Positions 8,300 through 17,202 of a stretch of 64,000 bases of DNA are shown piece after piece. The stretch's first letter is position 1; the number at the start of each line of letters is the position of its first letter. The notes under the pieces are model-generated. The model searched no databases, was not told where the DNA came from, and saw only the letters and a list, made by a program, of their open reading frames with translations. Position numbers and translations under genes: made by a program. Source of the stretch: Tissierellia bacterium (GTDB lineage: Bacteria; Bacillota; Clostridia; Tissierellales; Peptoniphilaceae); assembly GCA_012519495.1 (NCBI GenBank), contig JAAYQA010000008.1, positions 45,278-109,277 of the forward strand, written 5' to 3'.

Positions 8300-8674
8300 A
8301 TGAAAGCATTACAGCAATTCTTCTACTTGCTGGGATTTCTTTTTATCAGTCGCCTACTGACCGTTCTTTTACATATTCCCGTGCCTTCCACGATTGTGGC
8401 CATGCTGCTTTTGCTGGCCATGCTGGAACTGGGAATCGTCAAGGCACACTGGTTTGAAGAAATCCAGAAGTTTTTACTGCAGCATATCCTTTTGTTTTTG
8501 ATTCCCGTAGCGCTTTCTTTTGTCGGAGTACTGCATTTGCTGCAGGATACCTGGCTGCGTCTGCTGGTAATCATTATTGTTTCCAGTACGGTTACTTTCG
8601 TAGTGACGGCAAAGACCATCGACCGGATGATCGGAAAGGAGAATAAGCATGTACGCAGTGACACAGTCGATTGA
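8300..8674 (+). CDS. lrgA: CidA/LrgA family holin-like protein
   Basis: A 124-residue protein of four hydrophobic helices, with the family segment LHIPVPSTIVAMLLLLAMLELGIVK. CidA/LrgA proteins were described as holin/antiholin-like and are now also linked to export of fermentation acids such as pyruvate; the role here is not decided by sequence. The C-terminal 25 bases overlap the lrgB partner, the standard two-gene arrangement. Confidence 0.88.
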   Translation: MKALQQFFYLLGFLFISRLLTVLLHIPVPSTIVAMLLLLAMLELGIVKAHWFEEIQKFLLQHILLFLIPVALSFVGVLHLLQDTWLRLLVIIIVSSTVTFVVTAKTIDRMIGKENKHVRSDTVD

Positions 8675-9341
8675 GTTCGGTTTATTCCTGACGATCGGTT
8701 TGTATCTTTTGTCGGTAGAGATCATCAAACGGCTTAAACAGCCCTGGCTGAATCCGCTGCTTCTCTCGATTGTGATGGGCTCTCTGATTCTCTGGGGAAT
8801 GAAGATTCCCTATGAGGATTATGCCTACGGTGCCAGCTGGATCGGTTATCTGCTGACACCGGCGACGGTTTGTCTGGTCCTGTCGTTTTATCGGCAGTCG
8901 CATCTGTTTAAGAAGCATTGGAAACCCGTATTGGCAGGCGTTGTGGCAGGTGCGGTTGCCGGTATTGTCGTCACGGTGATACTCATTTACCTTTTGGATA
9001 TCCCGGAAGTGCTGCGCCATACGCTGATGACAAAAAACAGCACCGGACCGATTGCGCTGGAGATCGCCGGTCTTTTACAAAGACCGAAGGATCTTGTCAT
9101 GCTGATGGTGGTCGGATGCGGTTTGTTCGGTTTTGTCGTGGGCAACCCGATTTTGCGTCTGATGGGAATCAAGGATCCCGTTGCACGCGTTGTGGCCTTT
9201 GGCGCCACTTCGCATATTGTCGGAACGGCCAAAGCAATAGAAAACAGCAAAGAAGAAGGTGCGATGAGTTCGGTTGCCATTTTGATTACGGGACTGGTGT
9301 ATCTCGTACTGGTTCCTCTGCTGTTTTTGGTATGGAGGTAA
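8649..9341 (+). CDS. lrgB: CidB/LrgB family membrane protein
   Basis: A 230-residue membrane protein with the LrgB core: MTKNSTGPIALEIAG, VGNPILRLMGI and GATSHIVGTAKAIE (the last is the family hallmark). Partner of the upstream LrgA; together they form a membrane system associated with autolysis control or organic-acid transport. ATG at 8649 follows GGAAAGGAG within the end of lrgA. Confidence 0.92.
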   Translation: MYAVTQSIEFGLFLTIGLYLLSVEIIKRLKQPWLNPLLLSIVMGSLILWGMKIPYEDYAYGASWIGYLLTPATVCLVLSFYRQSHLFKKHWKPVLAGVVAGAVAGIVVTVILIYLLDIPEVLRHTLMTKNSTGPIALEIAGLLQRPKDLVMLMVVGCGLFGFVVGNPILRLMGIKDPVARVVAFGATSHIVGTAKAIENSKEEGAMSSVAILITGLVYLVLVPLLFLVWR

Positions 9342-9345
9342 ATAA

Positions 9346-9822
9346 ATGACAGAAATTGTAGTAGCCGGAGGTTGCTTTTGGGGCGTAGAAGAGTTTATGT
9401 CGCGCAAGCCGGGTGTTTTGGAAACCGAAGTCGGCTACGCCAACTGCAAAGAAGAAAATCCCGATTACCGGCGCGTGTGCACTGGGATTACCGGTTGTGC
9501 AGAAGCCGTCCGCATAGAATTTGATGAAAATATACTCCCCGTGGAAAAGCTTTTGCAGGCGTTTTTCTCTGTGATCGACCCGACGGTTGTCAATCGGCAG
9601 GGGCCAGATGTCGGTACGCAATACCGGACCGGCCTGTATTATGCGGATGCCGAACAAAAAGAAGCGTTTTTGCGCGCCAAAGAAGACGTACAGCGCACAC
9701 TTTCGGTTCCGGTGGTGACAGAAGTACGGCCGCTGGAAAACTTCTGGCCGGCAGAAGAGTATCATCAGAAGTATCTGAAAAAGAATCCGGGTGGCTACTG
9801 CCACATTCCTTTGGATAGATGA
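9346..9822 (+). CDS. msrA: Peptide methionine-(S)-sulfoxide reductase MsrA
   Basis: A 158-residue enzyme reducing Met-(S)-sulfoxide in proteins. The nucleophile is Cys10 in the [10 protein letters not shown] motif, and a C-terminal Cys lies in GGYCHIPLD. Two positions look unusual: where most MsrA proteins read GYANGK and TGHAE, this one reads GYANCK and TGCAE, giving extra cysteines close to the active site that might act in resolving disulfides. It overlaps the next gene, a second Met-sulfoxide reductase, by 4 bases, so the two probably act as a repair pair for protein-bound and free methionine. Confidence 0.92.
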   Translation: MTEIVVAGGCFWGVEEFMSRKPGVLETEVGYANCKEENPDYRRVCTGITGCAEAVRIEFDENILPVEKLLQAFFSVIDPTVVNRQGPDVGTQYRTGLYYADAEQKEAFLRAKEDVQRTLSVPVVTEVRPLENFWPAEEYHQKYLKKNPGGYCHIPLDR

Positions 9823-10304
9823 TCGACTTTTCCCGTGTGCTGGCCATGGCCAAAGAAGAACGATATGCCCTGCTTCCGGTGCTCATCCGACACGAGCTGC
9901 AGGCAGAACCCAACCGACTGGCAAATCTCTCCAATATAGCCGCCATTTTGTATCATGGAATGGGCGATGTCAGCTGGGCGGGTTTTTATCTGTTTGACGG
10001 ATCCGATTTGGTCCTCGGACCGTTTCAGGGGCGACCGGCGTGCACCCGTATCAGCACGGATGCCGGCATCTGCGGACGCAGCTATACGAAAAATGATACT
10101 GTCATCATTCAAAACGTACACGAAGACCCCGACCACATCGCCTGCGATGCGCGCACCAATGCCGAAATAGTTCATCCGGTGCGGTTAAAAAACGGACAAA
10201 AAGGGGTAATAGATATTGACAGTCTACAAGTAAACCGATTCACTGCAGCGGACGCCGCATTGCTGCAGGCGGTCGGGCATTTATTGGAAACCATGGCTGA
10301 CTGA
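9819..10304 (+). CDS. Free methionine-(R)-sulfoxide reductase (GAF domain)
   Basis: A 161-residue GAF-fold enzyme of the fRMsr (MsrC) family that reduces free Met-(R)-sulfoxide. Diagnostic motifs are [25 protein letters not shown] and [16 protein letters not shown]; the three family cysteines in PACT, GICG and IACD are all present. Starts inside the msrA stop (ATGA overlap). Confidence 0.92.
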   Translation: MIDFSRVLAMAKEERYALLPVLIRHELQAEPNRLANLSNIAAILYHGMGDVSWAGFYLFDGSDLVLGPFQGRPACTRISTDAGICGRSYTKNDTVIIQNVHEDPDHIACDARTNAEIVHPVRLKNGQKGVIDIDSLQVNRFTAADAALLQAVGHLLETMAD

Positions 10305-10316
10305 AAGGAGTTTTTC

Positions 10317-11762
10317 ATGACGCAATCCGGATACGAATCGCGATTGTTCCATTATTTTGAAGAAATCTCCCGGGTGCCCCGCTGCTCGGGGAACCGGGCG
10401 GGAATCGCCCGGTGGCTGGAGGATTTTGCCGTGTCGCAGGGCCTGGATTATAAGCGGGACGAAGCAGACAATGTCCTGATCTTTAAGCCGGGAAGCGGCG
10501 GGAAAGAAAAGGCACCTCCGATTGCTTTGCAGGGACATACGGACATGGTGTGCGAAAAAGCGCCCGACTCCGATCACAATTTTGAAACCGATCCGATAGA
10601 ACTGATCCGCGAGGGAGATATCCTCCGAGCCAACAAAACGACATTGGGCGGCGACAACGGCATTGCTGTTGCCATGATACTGGCACTTCTGGAAGATAAG
10701 GAATTGGCCCACCCGCCTTTGGAAGCCGTGTTTACTTCCGATGAAGAGACCGGTTTGATCGGGGCGCATGCCCTGGCACCGGATGCGTTTTCGGCCAAAC
10801 GGCTGATCAATATCGACTCGGAAGCCGAAGGCATCCTCTGGACCGGTTGCGCCGGTGGTGAAACCATCGAGATGACACTGCCGATCACAATGACCGGTGT
10901 CGAAGATCTGCAGGCGGCAGAGCTGTATGTGGAGGGACTGACCGGCGGCCATTCGGGACTGGAGATTCACCGCAAACGCCACAATGCAATCAAGGTATTA
11001 ACCGAAGTTCTGAATCGCCTGAAAGACGAGATCCCGATCGGCCTGGACCGGATACAGGGCGGCACCAAGCACAATGCCATCCCGCGGGAAGCCTATGCCC
11101 GCTTGGTCTTTTCTGCAGAAGACAAAGATGCGGTTATGGACTATACAAAAAAAATCGCAGACGAATTAGTCGAAGTTTATGCACAAAAAGGATACGAGGA
11201 TCAGCCTCTTATCCGGATAGAAGAAGCCGCTCTACCCGAACGCGCCTTTTCTTTGGAATCATTTGAAAACGTGCTGGCCTGTCTGACATTACTCCCAAGC
11301 GGGGTATACAGTATGAGTCCCCATATTGAAGGACTGGTGCAGACATCCAACAATCTGGCGGTAGTGTCGTCTGACGACACCGAGGTGCAGATTATTACCT
11401 CCATCCGTTCCAGTGCGGCGGAAGATACGGACAAATTGCGCGGCAAGATTATTTCGACTGCGGAAATTGCCGGGGCAAAAGTAGAAACATCGGGCGGGTA
11501 TCCCGCCTGGGAAGTAAAAGAAGAGTCGGCACTGCGCGATACCTTTGCGCGCGTGTTTGAAACCATGTATGGTAAGAAACCGGAGATAACGGCCGTGCAT
11601 GCGGGTCTGGAAACGGCCCTTTTTGCGGATCGGGATCCGGAGATGGATTTGGTCTCCCTTGGACCCGATATGTACGAAGTGCACACCCCGCAGGAACATC
11701 TAAGCATCGGCTCGGCACAGCGCGTGTACGATCTGCTGCGTGCGGTTTTACAGGAACTATAA
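10317..11762 (+). CDS. pepD: Aminoacyl-histidine dipeptidase (PepD, M20 family)
   Basis: A 481-residue M20C metallopeptidase with catalytic and metal-binding segments GHTDMVCEK, LGGDNGIAVAM and SDEETGLIGA, a lid/dimerisation domain in the middle and HAGLETALF near the C-terminus. PepD cleaves beta-Ala-His, aminoacyl-His and other dipeptides with two zinc ions. Length and motif order are normal. GAAAGGAG precedes the ATG; 12 bases after the preceding gene, so probably in the same transcript. Confidence 0.93.
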   Translation: MTQSGYESRLFHYFEEISRVPRCSGNRAGIARWLEDFAVSQGLDYKRDEADNVLIFKPGSGGKEKAPPIALQGHTDMVCEKAPDSDHNFETDPIELIREGDILRANKTTLGGDNGIAVAMILALLEDKELAHPPLEAVFTSDEETGLIGAHALAPDAFSAKRLINIDSEAEGILWTGCAGGETIEMTLPITMTGVEDLQAAELYVEGLTGGHSGLEIHRKRHNAIKVLTEVLNRLKDEIPIGLDRIQGGTKHNAIPREAYARLVFSAEDKDAVMDYTKKIADELVEVYAQKGYEDQPLIRIEEAALPERAFSLESFENVLACLTLLPSGVYSMSPHIEGLVQTSNNLAVVSSDDTEVQIITSIRSSAAEDTDKLRGKIISTAEIAGAKVETSGGYPAWEVKEESALRDTFARVFETMYGKKPEITAVHAGLETALFADRDPEMDLVSLGPDMYEVHTPQEHLSIGSAQRVYDLLRAVLQEL

Positions 11763-11777
11763 TAACAGGAGGTTACG

Positions 11778-12158
11778 ATGAGCCAAGAGCACAATCACAC
11801 AGCGCACGATCATGACTGCGGCTGCGATCATCCCCACGACCACAATCACGAGCACGAGGAGTACGATACCATTATCCTGACACTCGATGACGATTCGGAG
11901 CTGGAGTGTATCGTACTGGATGTTTTTGAAGTGGATGAGAAAGCCTATATCGCACTGGTCAGCATTGAAGAAGAACAGGTGCTGATTTATCGCTATCTGG
12001 AAGTGGAAGGCGGAGAAGAAGACGAGTTTACGCTGGATACGATTGACGACGAAGAAGAATTTGAACTCGTCAGCCAGGCGTTTAATGAGCTGTTTATTGA
12101 AGAAATCGATGAGGAAGAGTGGGAATCGGTTGACGGAAACGAGCCGGAAGAGAATTAA
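11778..12158 (+). CDS. DUF1292 protein with a histidine-rich N-terminus
   Basis: A 126-residue strongly acidic protein. Residues about 30-115 form the DUF1292 domain (function unknown, common in Firmicutes). Ahead of it is a tail of about 28 residues with ten histidines, two cysteines and many Asp/Glu (for example HDHDCGCDH), which should bind transition metals; such tails occur on metal chaperones and metal-sensing proteins. AGGAGG precedes the ATG. A hairpin follows the stop. Metal binding is inferred from composition only. Confidence 0.8.
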   Translation: MSQEHNHTAHDHDCGCDHPHDHNHEHEEYDTIILTLDDDSELECIVLDVFEVDEKAYIALVSIEEEQVLIYRYLEVEGGEEDEFTLDTIDDEEEFELVSQAFNELFIEEIDEEEWESVDGNEPEEN

Positions 12159-12162
12159 AGAA

Positions 12163-12194
12163 AAGGGAGCCGATGCAAATGCGGCTCCTTCTGT
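12163..12194 (+). terminator. Hairpin after the DUF1292 gene
   Basis: GGAGCCG (12166-12172), 9-base loop, CGGCTCC (12182-12188), followed by TTCTGTT. It lies immediately before the next start codon, so it may be an attenuator or partial terminator rather than a strong stop. Confidence 0.5.
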
Positions 12195-12195
12195 T

Positions 12196-13038
12196 ATGGA
12201 AAAAACCCGCGTAAAAATGCTCTGCCTGGATCTGGACGGCACGCTTCTGACCGATGAAAAGACGGTATCCAAAGAGAATGTAAACGCCGTACAGGCGGCT
12301 TATGAAAAAGGCGTTGACATTGTCGTGGCAACGGGCAGGCAATACCGTAAAGCGAGAGATTTTGCCGCCTGTCTTTCTCTGCCTGTCACCATTATTGCAA
12401 ACAACGGAGCCAGTATCCGCCATAGCACCGATGACCGGCGCGTGTATTTCAGCCCGATGCCTATGGTCCTGGCGAAAGAAATCATCGGTTTGGCAAAAGA
12501 TTTCGGTATCGCACCGATTGTGCATGTGGACCGGTACGACGAAGGAAAAGATATTGGTATCGGACCGGATGTGTCACAGGATGTAGTGGAACGTTACGGG
12601 CTTTTGGACAGCGACTGGGTTTTCCGGGTGGATACATGGAGTGACACCGCCCTGCGCGATGCGGTTTCGATGGTGTTTTTCGGATCGCGTCGGCAGATTG
12701 CCCGCTGGCATGAACACCTGTCGCAGCGCTTTTTGCCCCCCTATGTTATGCATCATTTGGTCAATCTGCAAAAGTTTGAAGCGATGCTGGAAGTATTGGG
12801 CGACACAGGAAACAAATGGCACGGCATCCGCGAACTGGCAAATCAAAAGAAGATTCTCCCCCGGGAGATTCTGGCCATCGGCGACGACAACAACGATATC
12901 GAGATGCTGAAAAACACAGGCTTCTCCTTTGCACCAAAGAATGCCACACAAGAGGTGAAAAAGGCGGCCGCGCGCGTTTTAGATCAAACGAACAACGAAC
13001 ACGCCGTAGCGGCAGCCATTGAAGAGGTGATCCTATGA
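12196..13038 (+). CDS. Cof-type HAD-IIB family hydrolase
   Basis: A 280-residue HAD phosphatase, group Cof/YidA. Motif I is LDLDGTLL near the N-terminus, motif II lies in VVATGR, and motif IV is AIGDDNNDIEML near residue 240. Substrates in this family are small phosphorylated metabolites such as sugar phosphates or flavin phosphates. The frame is open much further upstream into the DUF1292 gene, but homology begins at the ATG at 12196 (or 12217); no good ribosome-binding site is visible for either, and the hairpin at 12163 overlaps the expected position. Confidence 0.8.
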   Translation: MEKTRVKMLCLDLDGTLLTDEKTVSKENVNAVQAAYEKGVDIVVATGRQYRKARDFAACLSLPVTIIANNGASIRHSTDDRRVYFSPMPMVLAKEIIGLAKDFGIAPIVHVDRYDEGKDIGIGPDVSQDVVERYGLLDSDWVFRVDTWSDTALRDAVSMVFFGSRRQIARWHEHLSQRFLPPYVMHHLVNLQKFEAMLEVLGDTGNKWHGIRELANQKKILPREILAIGDDNNDIEMLKNTGFSFAPKNATQEVKKAAARVLDQTNNEHAVAAAIEEVIL

Positions 13039-13979
13039 GGCCCTGGCGGACGATGTCATCGCGTCTGATGGAAGTCTACGGGGAGAAGGTCTACAAGATC
13101 CCGATCAAGCTGCAGCTGACCTGCCCCAATCGCGACGGAACGGCAGGGCGAGGCGGTTGTATCTTTTGCGGTGAAGAAGGCGGTTCTTTTGAAAATGAAC
13201 CGGCCGGTACGCCTATACACGAGCAACTGGCCCGGGGCCGGAAGCGACTGGAAAAAATCGGACCGAAAAAGTATATTGCGTATCTGCAGAACTTTTCCAA
13301 TACCTATATGCCGGTACCGGTTCTGAAAAACATACTGACCGCCTGTCTGGAAGAGGATATTACAGGTATAGCGATTGCCACGCGCCCGGATTGTTTCCGG
13401 GAGGAACACGCGGACCTTCTGCAGGAGCTGCAAAGAAACAGCGGACGGGAAATAACCGTGGAACTGGGTTTGCAAAGCCCCAATCACAGTACTCTGAAAA
13501 AAATCAACCGGGGCCATTCCCCGGCCGATTATGTACGGGCACAGCTGCTGTTGCGGGACTACGGACTCCGGTCCTGCGTGCATCTTATTCCCAATCTGCC
13601 CTGGGACAATAAAGAGGACGCGGTAGAGGCAGCCAAGCTTGTTTCGGCTTTAGGAGTCGATGAGGTTAAGCTGCATGCGCTGTATATTGTAAAAGATACC
13701 GCATTGGGGCGCATGTATGAACGGGGCGAAATCCGGATGGGCACTAAAGAGGAATACCAGGAAACGGTCATTCTCTTTTTGCGGCATCTGTCGGAAGACA
13801 TGGTAGTGCAGCGTGTGATCGGGCGCGCACCCAAAAAGAATGCACTTTTTTGCAACTGGAATACGTCCTGGTGGAAGATCCGGGATGAAATTGCTTCGCA
13901 AATGGTTTATAATGGATGGAAACAGGGTGACCTTCGGGAGCAGGATCGGGGGATCTTGCTGTCGGACGGGGCGAACTGA
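13035..13979 (+). CDS. TIGR01212 family (YhcC-like) radical SAM protein
   Basis: A 314-residue radical SAM protein with the cluster cysteines in the family-specific pattern CPNRDGTAGRGGCIFCGE (three cysteines spaced 12 and 3 apart). Further matches are NTYMPVPVLK, ELGLQSPNHSTLKKINRGH and HLIPNLPW. The reaction is not established for the family. It overlaps the HAD gene by 4 bases. Confidence 0.9.
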   Translation: MRPWRTMSSRLMEVYGEKVYKIPIKLQLTCPNRDGTAGRGGCIFCGEEGGSFENEPAGTPIHEQLARGRKRLEKIGPKKYIAYLQNFSNTYMPVPVLKNILTACLEEDITGIAIATRPDCFREEHADLLQELQRNSGREITVELGLQSPNHSTLKKINRGHSPADYVRAQLLLRDYGLRSCVHLIPNLPWDNKEDAVEAAKLVSALGVDEVKLHALYIVKDTALGRMYERGEIRMGTKEEYQETVILFLRHLSEDMVVQRVIGRAPKKNALFCNWNTSWWKIRDEIASQMVYNGWKQGDLREQDRGILLSDGAN

Positions 13980-13998
13980 AAAAGAAAGGTGTGAGGGT

Positions 13999-14421
13999 AT
14001 GGTTACATTTATTATCGGGAAATCCGGAAGCGGGAAGACGAGATGGCTCATCGAGGAGGCAAATAACGACCTTCGGACAGGGCATGAGAATATCGTATTC
14101 ATCGATACGGACGATTCCCACATTTTTACATTGGATCACAGTATACGACTGATCAACGCAAAGGACTTTCATATCGACTCGAAAGAAAAGCTCTATGGCT
14201 TCTTATGCGGGATCATTTCAAAGGATTACGATATAGAAAAGGTATATCTGGACGGTATATACGAGATCATCGACTTGTCCAAGGAAGAGATCAAAACCCT
14301 CACAGCGTGGCTGGATCAGATAACCGAGGAATTTGGGGTGAAATTCTATGTCGGATTTGAAAAAGACGTGGATACGCTGCCGGAACATGCCCAGAACAAC
14401 GCAGTTCTGCTGCACGACTAA
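13999..14421 (+). CDS. Small P-loop protein of unknown function
   Basis: A 140-residue protein beginning with a Walker A motif GKSGSGKT and a likely Walker B region (VYLDGIYEI, about residue 90). No further domain is recognised. Similar short P-loop proteins are seen in Clostridia, sometimes labelled ATPases or PilT-like, without known role. The start at 13999 is preferred because the P-loop then lies at residues 7-14; a weak GTGAGGG site precedes it. A strong terminator follows. Confidence 0.7.
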   Translation: MVTFIIGKSGSGKTRWLIEEANNDLRTGHENIVFIDTDDSHIFTLDHSIRLINAKDFHIDSKEKLYGFLCGIISKDYDIEKVYLDGIYEIIDLSKEEIKTLTAWLDQITEEFGVKFYVGFEKDVDTLPEHAQNNAVLLHD

Positions 14422-14430
14422 TAGATAAAC

Positions 14431-14459
14431 CGAGAAGGGCTGCGGCCCTTCTTTTTTTG
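14431..14459 (+). terminator. Rho-independent terminator
   Basis: AGAAGGGC (14433-14440), loop TGCG, GCCCTTCT (14445-14452), then a run of T. Perfect 8-bp stem closing the P-loop gene's transcript. Confidence 0.88.
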
Positions 14460-14516
14460 CGATATTAGACAATAGCAATCGAGTTATGAGATAATATCGG
14501 CAGGTAGGAGTGTGTC

Positions 14517-15062
14517 ATGTTAAGTGAAAGAGACAAGCTGCGCAGGGTGCTGGCAGAACGAAACCGGCTGATCGACAAACTGGACCGGCGGCTTTTGACA
14601 AAAGAAGAATTCCATTCGGAGAATTACAGGACATTGTGCCGCTGGCAGATGAAACCCTATCCGGTGATTCGCTCGCTGGAAGAAGGCATTTATAACTATC
14701 AGTATTACAATACGCTGGCGAAGGAATGGCAAAGGCGCGCGGGATGTGCGCCGGAGAAAAACCGGACTCGTTTTGTGCGAGAGATCCGAAACTTTTTTTG
14801 TATGAAAGACGCATGCATTCTGCAAATGCTGCAGCTGGATCAGAATGAGCGGATCGAGGCTTATTTCGTACACACGGCATCCATAGGCCTGAGAAACCGC
14901 CTGTTGGAAATTGTCTATCCCGATAGGGAAAAGATCGTTTTACATACGCTGAGTCCGGATATATTGCAGACCGTACAGCGGATGGGTGTCTTTACGGCAA
15001 CGATCCGCCGATCCAGAATACACGATTATATCAATACGCGTGAGACCGAGGAGGTTAGATAA
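14517..15062 (+). CDS. Conserved hypothetical protein, soluble
   Basis: A 181-residue protein with a charged N-terminal helix (SERDKLRRVLAERNRLIDKL) and no membrane segment, signal peptide or catalytic motif that I recognise. It is rich in Arg, Tyr and Leu. It starts about 60 bases after a terminator, so it begins a new transcript that continues into two further uncharacterised genes and then yggS-sepF. TAGGAG precedes the ATG. The codon use and the absence of overlapping better frames support a real gene. Confidence 0.7.
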   Translation: MLSERDKLRRVLAERNRLIDKLDRRLLTKEEFHSENYRTLCRWQMKPYPVIRSLEEGIYNYQYYNTLAKEWQRRAGCAPEKNRTRFVREIRNFFCMKDACILQMLQLDQNERIEAYFVHTASIGLRNRLLEIVYPDREKIVLHTLSPDILQTVQRMGVFTATIRRSRIHDYINTRETEEVR

Positions 15063-15070
15063 GAGTCAAT

Positions 15071-15442
15071 ATGAGTAAACTGCTTTTGTTTTTTGCTGTC
15101 CTGTTTACCGTTCGCATTCTTCGCAATGTCTTAGCGGTGATACGGGAAAAAATTGCCTTGTCCAACAATATGATTGTGATTGAAAGCGATCATATTTCCA
15201 ATGAGGATCTGAAGCGCGCCGAGGTAAAAATGTTTATGATACAGGGAAAAAAGATCCACGCAGGGGATCAGATCAAAGTGATTACCAAGTTCAAGGATAA
15301 AATTGAAGGTATGGTGCTGGGGATTGATACCAAGCAGGAAGCGCTGATTCTTGCGGATGAGGCATCGGTTATGGATATTCAGTTCGGAAAAATTGCCGAT
15401 GTCAAGCTGATCAGTCGGTACGGAAAGTTCTTTACTTTCTGA
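15071..15442 (+). CDS. Small membrane-anchored hypothetical protein
   Basis: A 123-residue protein with one N-terminal hydrophobic helix (about residues 3-25), then a soluble part whose last 65 residues look like a small beta-barrel (HAGDQIKVITKFKDKIEGMVLGIDTKQEALILADE). The layout recalls an anchored SH3- or Lsm-like domain, but I do not recognise a family. It is 8 bases after the preceding gene and its stop overlaps the next start, so co-translation with the HlyD-like gene is likely. Confidence 0.68.
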   Translation: MSKLLLFFAVLFTVRILRNVLAVIREKIALSNNMIVIESDHISNEDLKRAEVKMFMIQGKKIHAGDQIKVITKFKDKIEGMVLGIDTKQEALILADEASVMDIQFGKIADVKLISRYGKFFTF

Positions 15443-16530
15443 TGAAAAAGAATCAACGAAAGCGTCTGCACAGAGACCTGCTCCTCGTACTGATCGTTTT
15501 GCTATTGGGTTTTTTAGGTGCAAGAGAAGTCTATCAGCGCTTGTACGGGCATCGTACGCTCGTTCTTACCGATACGGTACGGTATGAAAAACGCGTGGAT
15601 TTTACCGGTGCGGTGCTGTACGATCAGGTGGTAGTAGAATCGGAAGATGCGCAGATCGATCCCGCTTATGACGGGAAACGAGTCGGTGCACATGCAGAAA
15701 TCGGCCGCATGGCGGAAATAACGAAGAAGGATACAGGCGATCGCAAAGAACCCGAAGAGCTGATCGATGCGATAAAAACCCGTCGTTTTGATGCGATTAC
15801 CTCGCTCGTGTCCCTGCTTCCGGAGGAGACGGAGATAACGGAAGACCTCCCGGAAGAGGAGCCGGAAGAGTCAGAGGACGATATTCCTCCGCCCACACAG
15901 TATGTGCCGTCCACACCGTATCGGATAACAGACGGAACCATTGTATTGGGAGAGGCGGCGTATGTGTCGGCCAAACCGGACGGATTTGAATCTCTCCTTC
16001 CGTATGACGGTATGGAGCAAATGCGGGGGTCGGATATCACCGCACTGCAAGACTATCCGCCGGCAGCAAAAGAAAAAGCGGGCTTTACTCTGATCAACGA
16101 TCACCGCTACGGGATCGCTCTTTTGACAGAGCAGCGTCTTGAGCCGGCCGGGCAATACGAACTGCAGATCGGAGATGCGGTTTTGCAGGGCAACAGCCGC
16201 AAAAACCACGGCAGCGGCGAAGGCTCCTTTATCCTTTTGGATATGGACGAAGGCTTTCCGGACATTTACCCGCAGCGTTTTATCCGGGGATCGATTATTG
16301 TCCGCGCCTACGAAGCCCTGAAGATTCCTGTTGGCGCCTTCGCGGAAGTAGAGGGGGAGGTAGGCGTCTTTTTGAAAAACGACGATGCGATTGTGGAATT
16401 CGTTCCGACACCGGAAAAAGAAGAGGAAGATGGATTTGTATATCTGCCCGTAGACGGCAGTTCCCTTCGTGTCTATGACGAAATATATCTGCATCCGTCC
16501 GGGGTGAAAGAAGGAGATTTTATTGAATAG
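15442..16530 (+). CDS. HlyD-like membrane protein of the ylmE/sepF cluster
   Basis: A 362-residue protein with a basic N-terminus, a single membrane helix (about 11-28) and a large extracytoplasmic region containing a Glu/Pro-rich stretch (about 128-155). Many clostridia carry a protein annotated as an HlyD-family adaptor at exactly this place, upstream of yggS and sepF, so the label follows position and the N-terminal layout. No long coiled coil typical of true membrane-fusion adaptors is visible. A role in envelope or division is inferred from neighbours only. Confidence 0.65.
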   Translation: MKKNQRKRLHRDLLLVLIVLLLGFLGAREVYQRLYGHRTLVLTDTVRYEKRVDFTGAVLYDQVVVESEDAQIDPAYDGKRVGAHAEIGRMAEITKKDTGDRKEPEELIDAIKTRRFDAITSLVSLLPEETEITEDLPEEEPEESEDDIPPPTQYVPSTPYRITDGTIVLGEAAYVSAKPDGFESLLPYDGMEQMRGSDITALQDYPPAAKEKAGFTLINDHRYGIALLTEQRLEPAGQYELQIGDAVLQGNSRKNHGSGEGSFILLDMDEGFPDIYPQRFIRGSIIVRAYEALKIPVGAFAEVEGEVGVFLKNDDAIVEFVPTPEKEEEDGFVYLPVDGSSLRVYDEIYLHPSGVKEGDFIE

Positions 16531-17194
16531 AAAAGAAGAACTGGCACAGTCCCTGTCGCGCGTACGCGCAGAACTATCCGAAATGACAGACCGGGCCATC
16601 CAATTGGTGGTTGTAACCAAAACCTATCCGGTGGAAGATCTGCTTTTGTTGTACGAACTGGGCGTACGTGATTTTGGCGAAAACCGCGTACAGGAACTGG
16701 CAGAAAAAGCGCCGCAACTGCCGGACGATGTCCGTTTTCATATGATCGGTTCTTTGCAGAGCAACAAGATCAACGCATTGTTGCCGCATGTTCACATGCT
16801 GCAGTCCCTGGACCGGGTATCCCTGGCAAAAGCACTGGGTAAACGCCTGAAAAAACCGCTGGACACCTTGCTGGAGATCAATATTGCCGACGATGCAAAC
16901 AAGCAGGGTATGGATCCGGAAGAAATACCGGCCGTACTTGCGGCCGTGAAACCATTTCCATTGCTGCGCGTGCGTGGTATGATGGTGATGGGTTCGCACA
17001 CCGACGATGATTCGGTGATACGCGAGGATTTCAAACGGGCAAATCAACTCTTTGCCTCACTGAAAAAAGAAGAAAACGAGCAAGTGCGCATGGAGATTCT
17101 CTCGATGGGAATGAGCGGCGACTACCGGATTGCGGCACAGGAAGGTGCAAGCATGATACGCGTAGGCAGTGCGATACTGGGCGAAAGGAGCTAA
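16523..17194 (+). CDS. yggS: YggS family pyridoxal-phosphate homeostasis protein
   Basis: A 223-residue alanine-racemase-fold protein that binds PLP through the lysine in VVVTKTYPVEDL. Other matches are FGENRVQELAEK, FHMIGSLQSNKI and LSMGMSGDYRIAAQEGASMIRVGS. It keeps B6 vitamers balanced and lacks racemase activity in studied members. The TTG at 16523 is chosen because AAGGAG sits at 16511-16516, 6 bases upstream; this overlaps the previous stop by 8 bases. Equivalent to B. subtilis ylmE next to sepF. Confidence 0.93.
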   Translation: MNRKEELAQSLSRVRAELSEMTDRAIQLVVVTKTYPVEDLLLLYELGVRDFGENRVQELAEKAPQLPDDVRFHMIGSLQSNKINALLPHVHMLQSLDRVSLAKALGKRLKKPLDTLLEINIADDANKQGMDPEEIPAVLAAVKPFPLLRVRGMMVMGSHTDDDSVIREDFKRANQLFASLKKEENEQVRMEILSMGMSGDYRIAAQEGASMIRVGSAILGERS

Positions 17195-17202
17195 TAAGCG
17201 CA

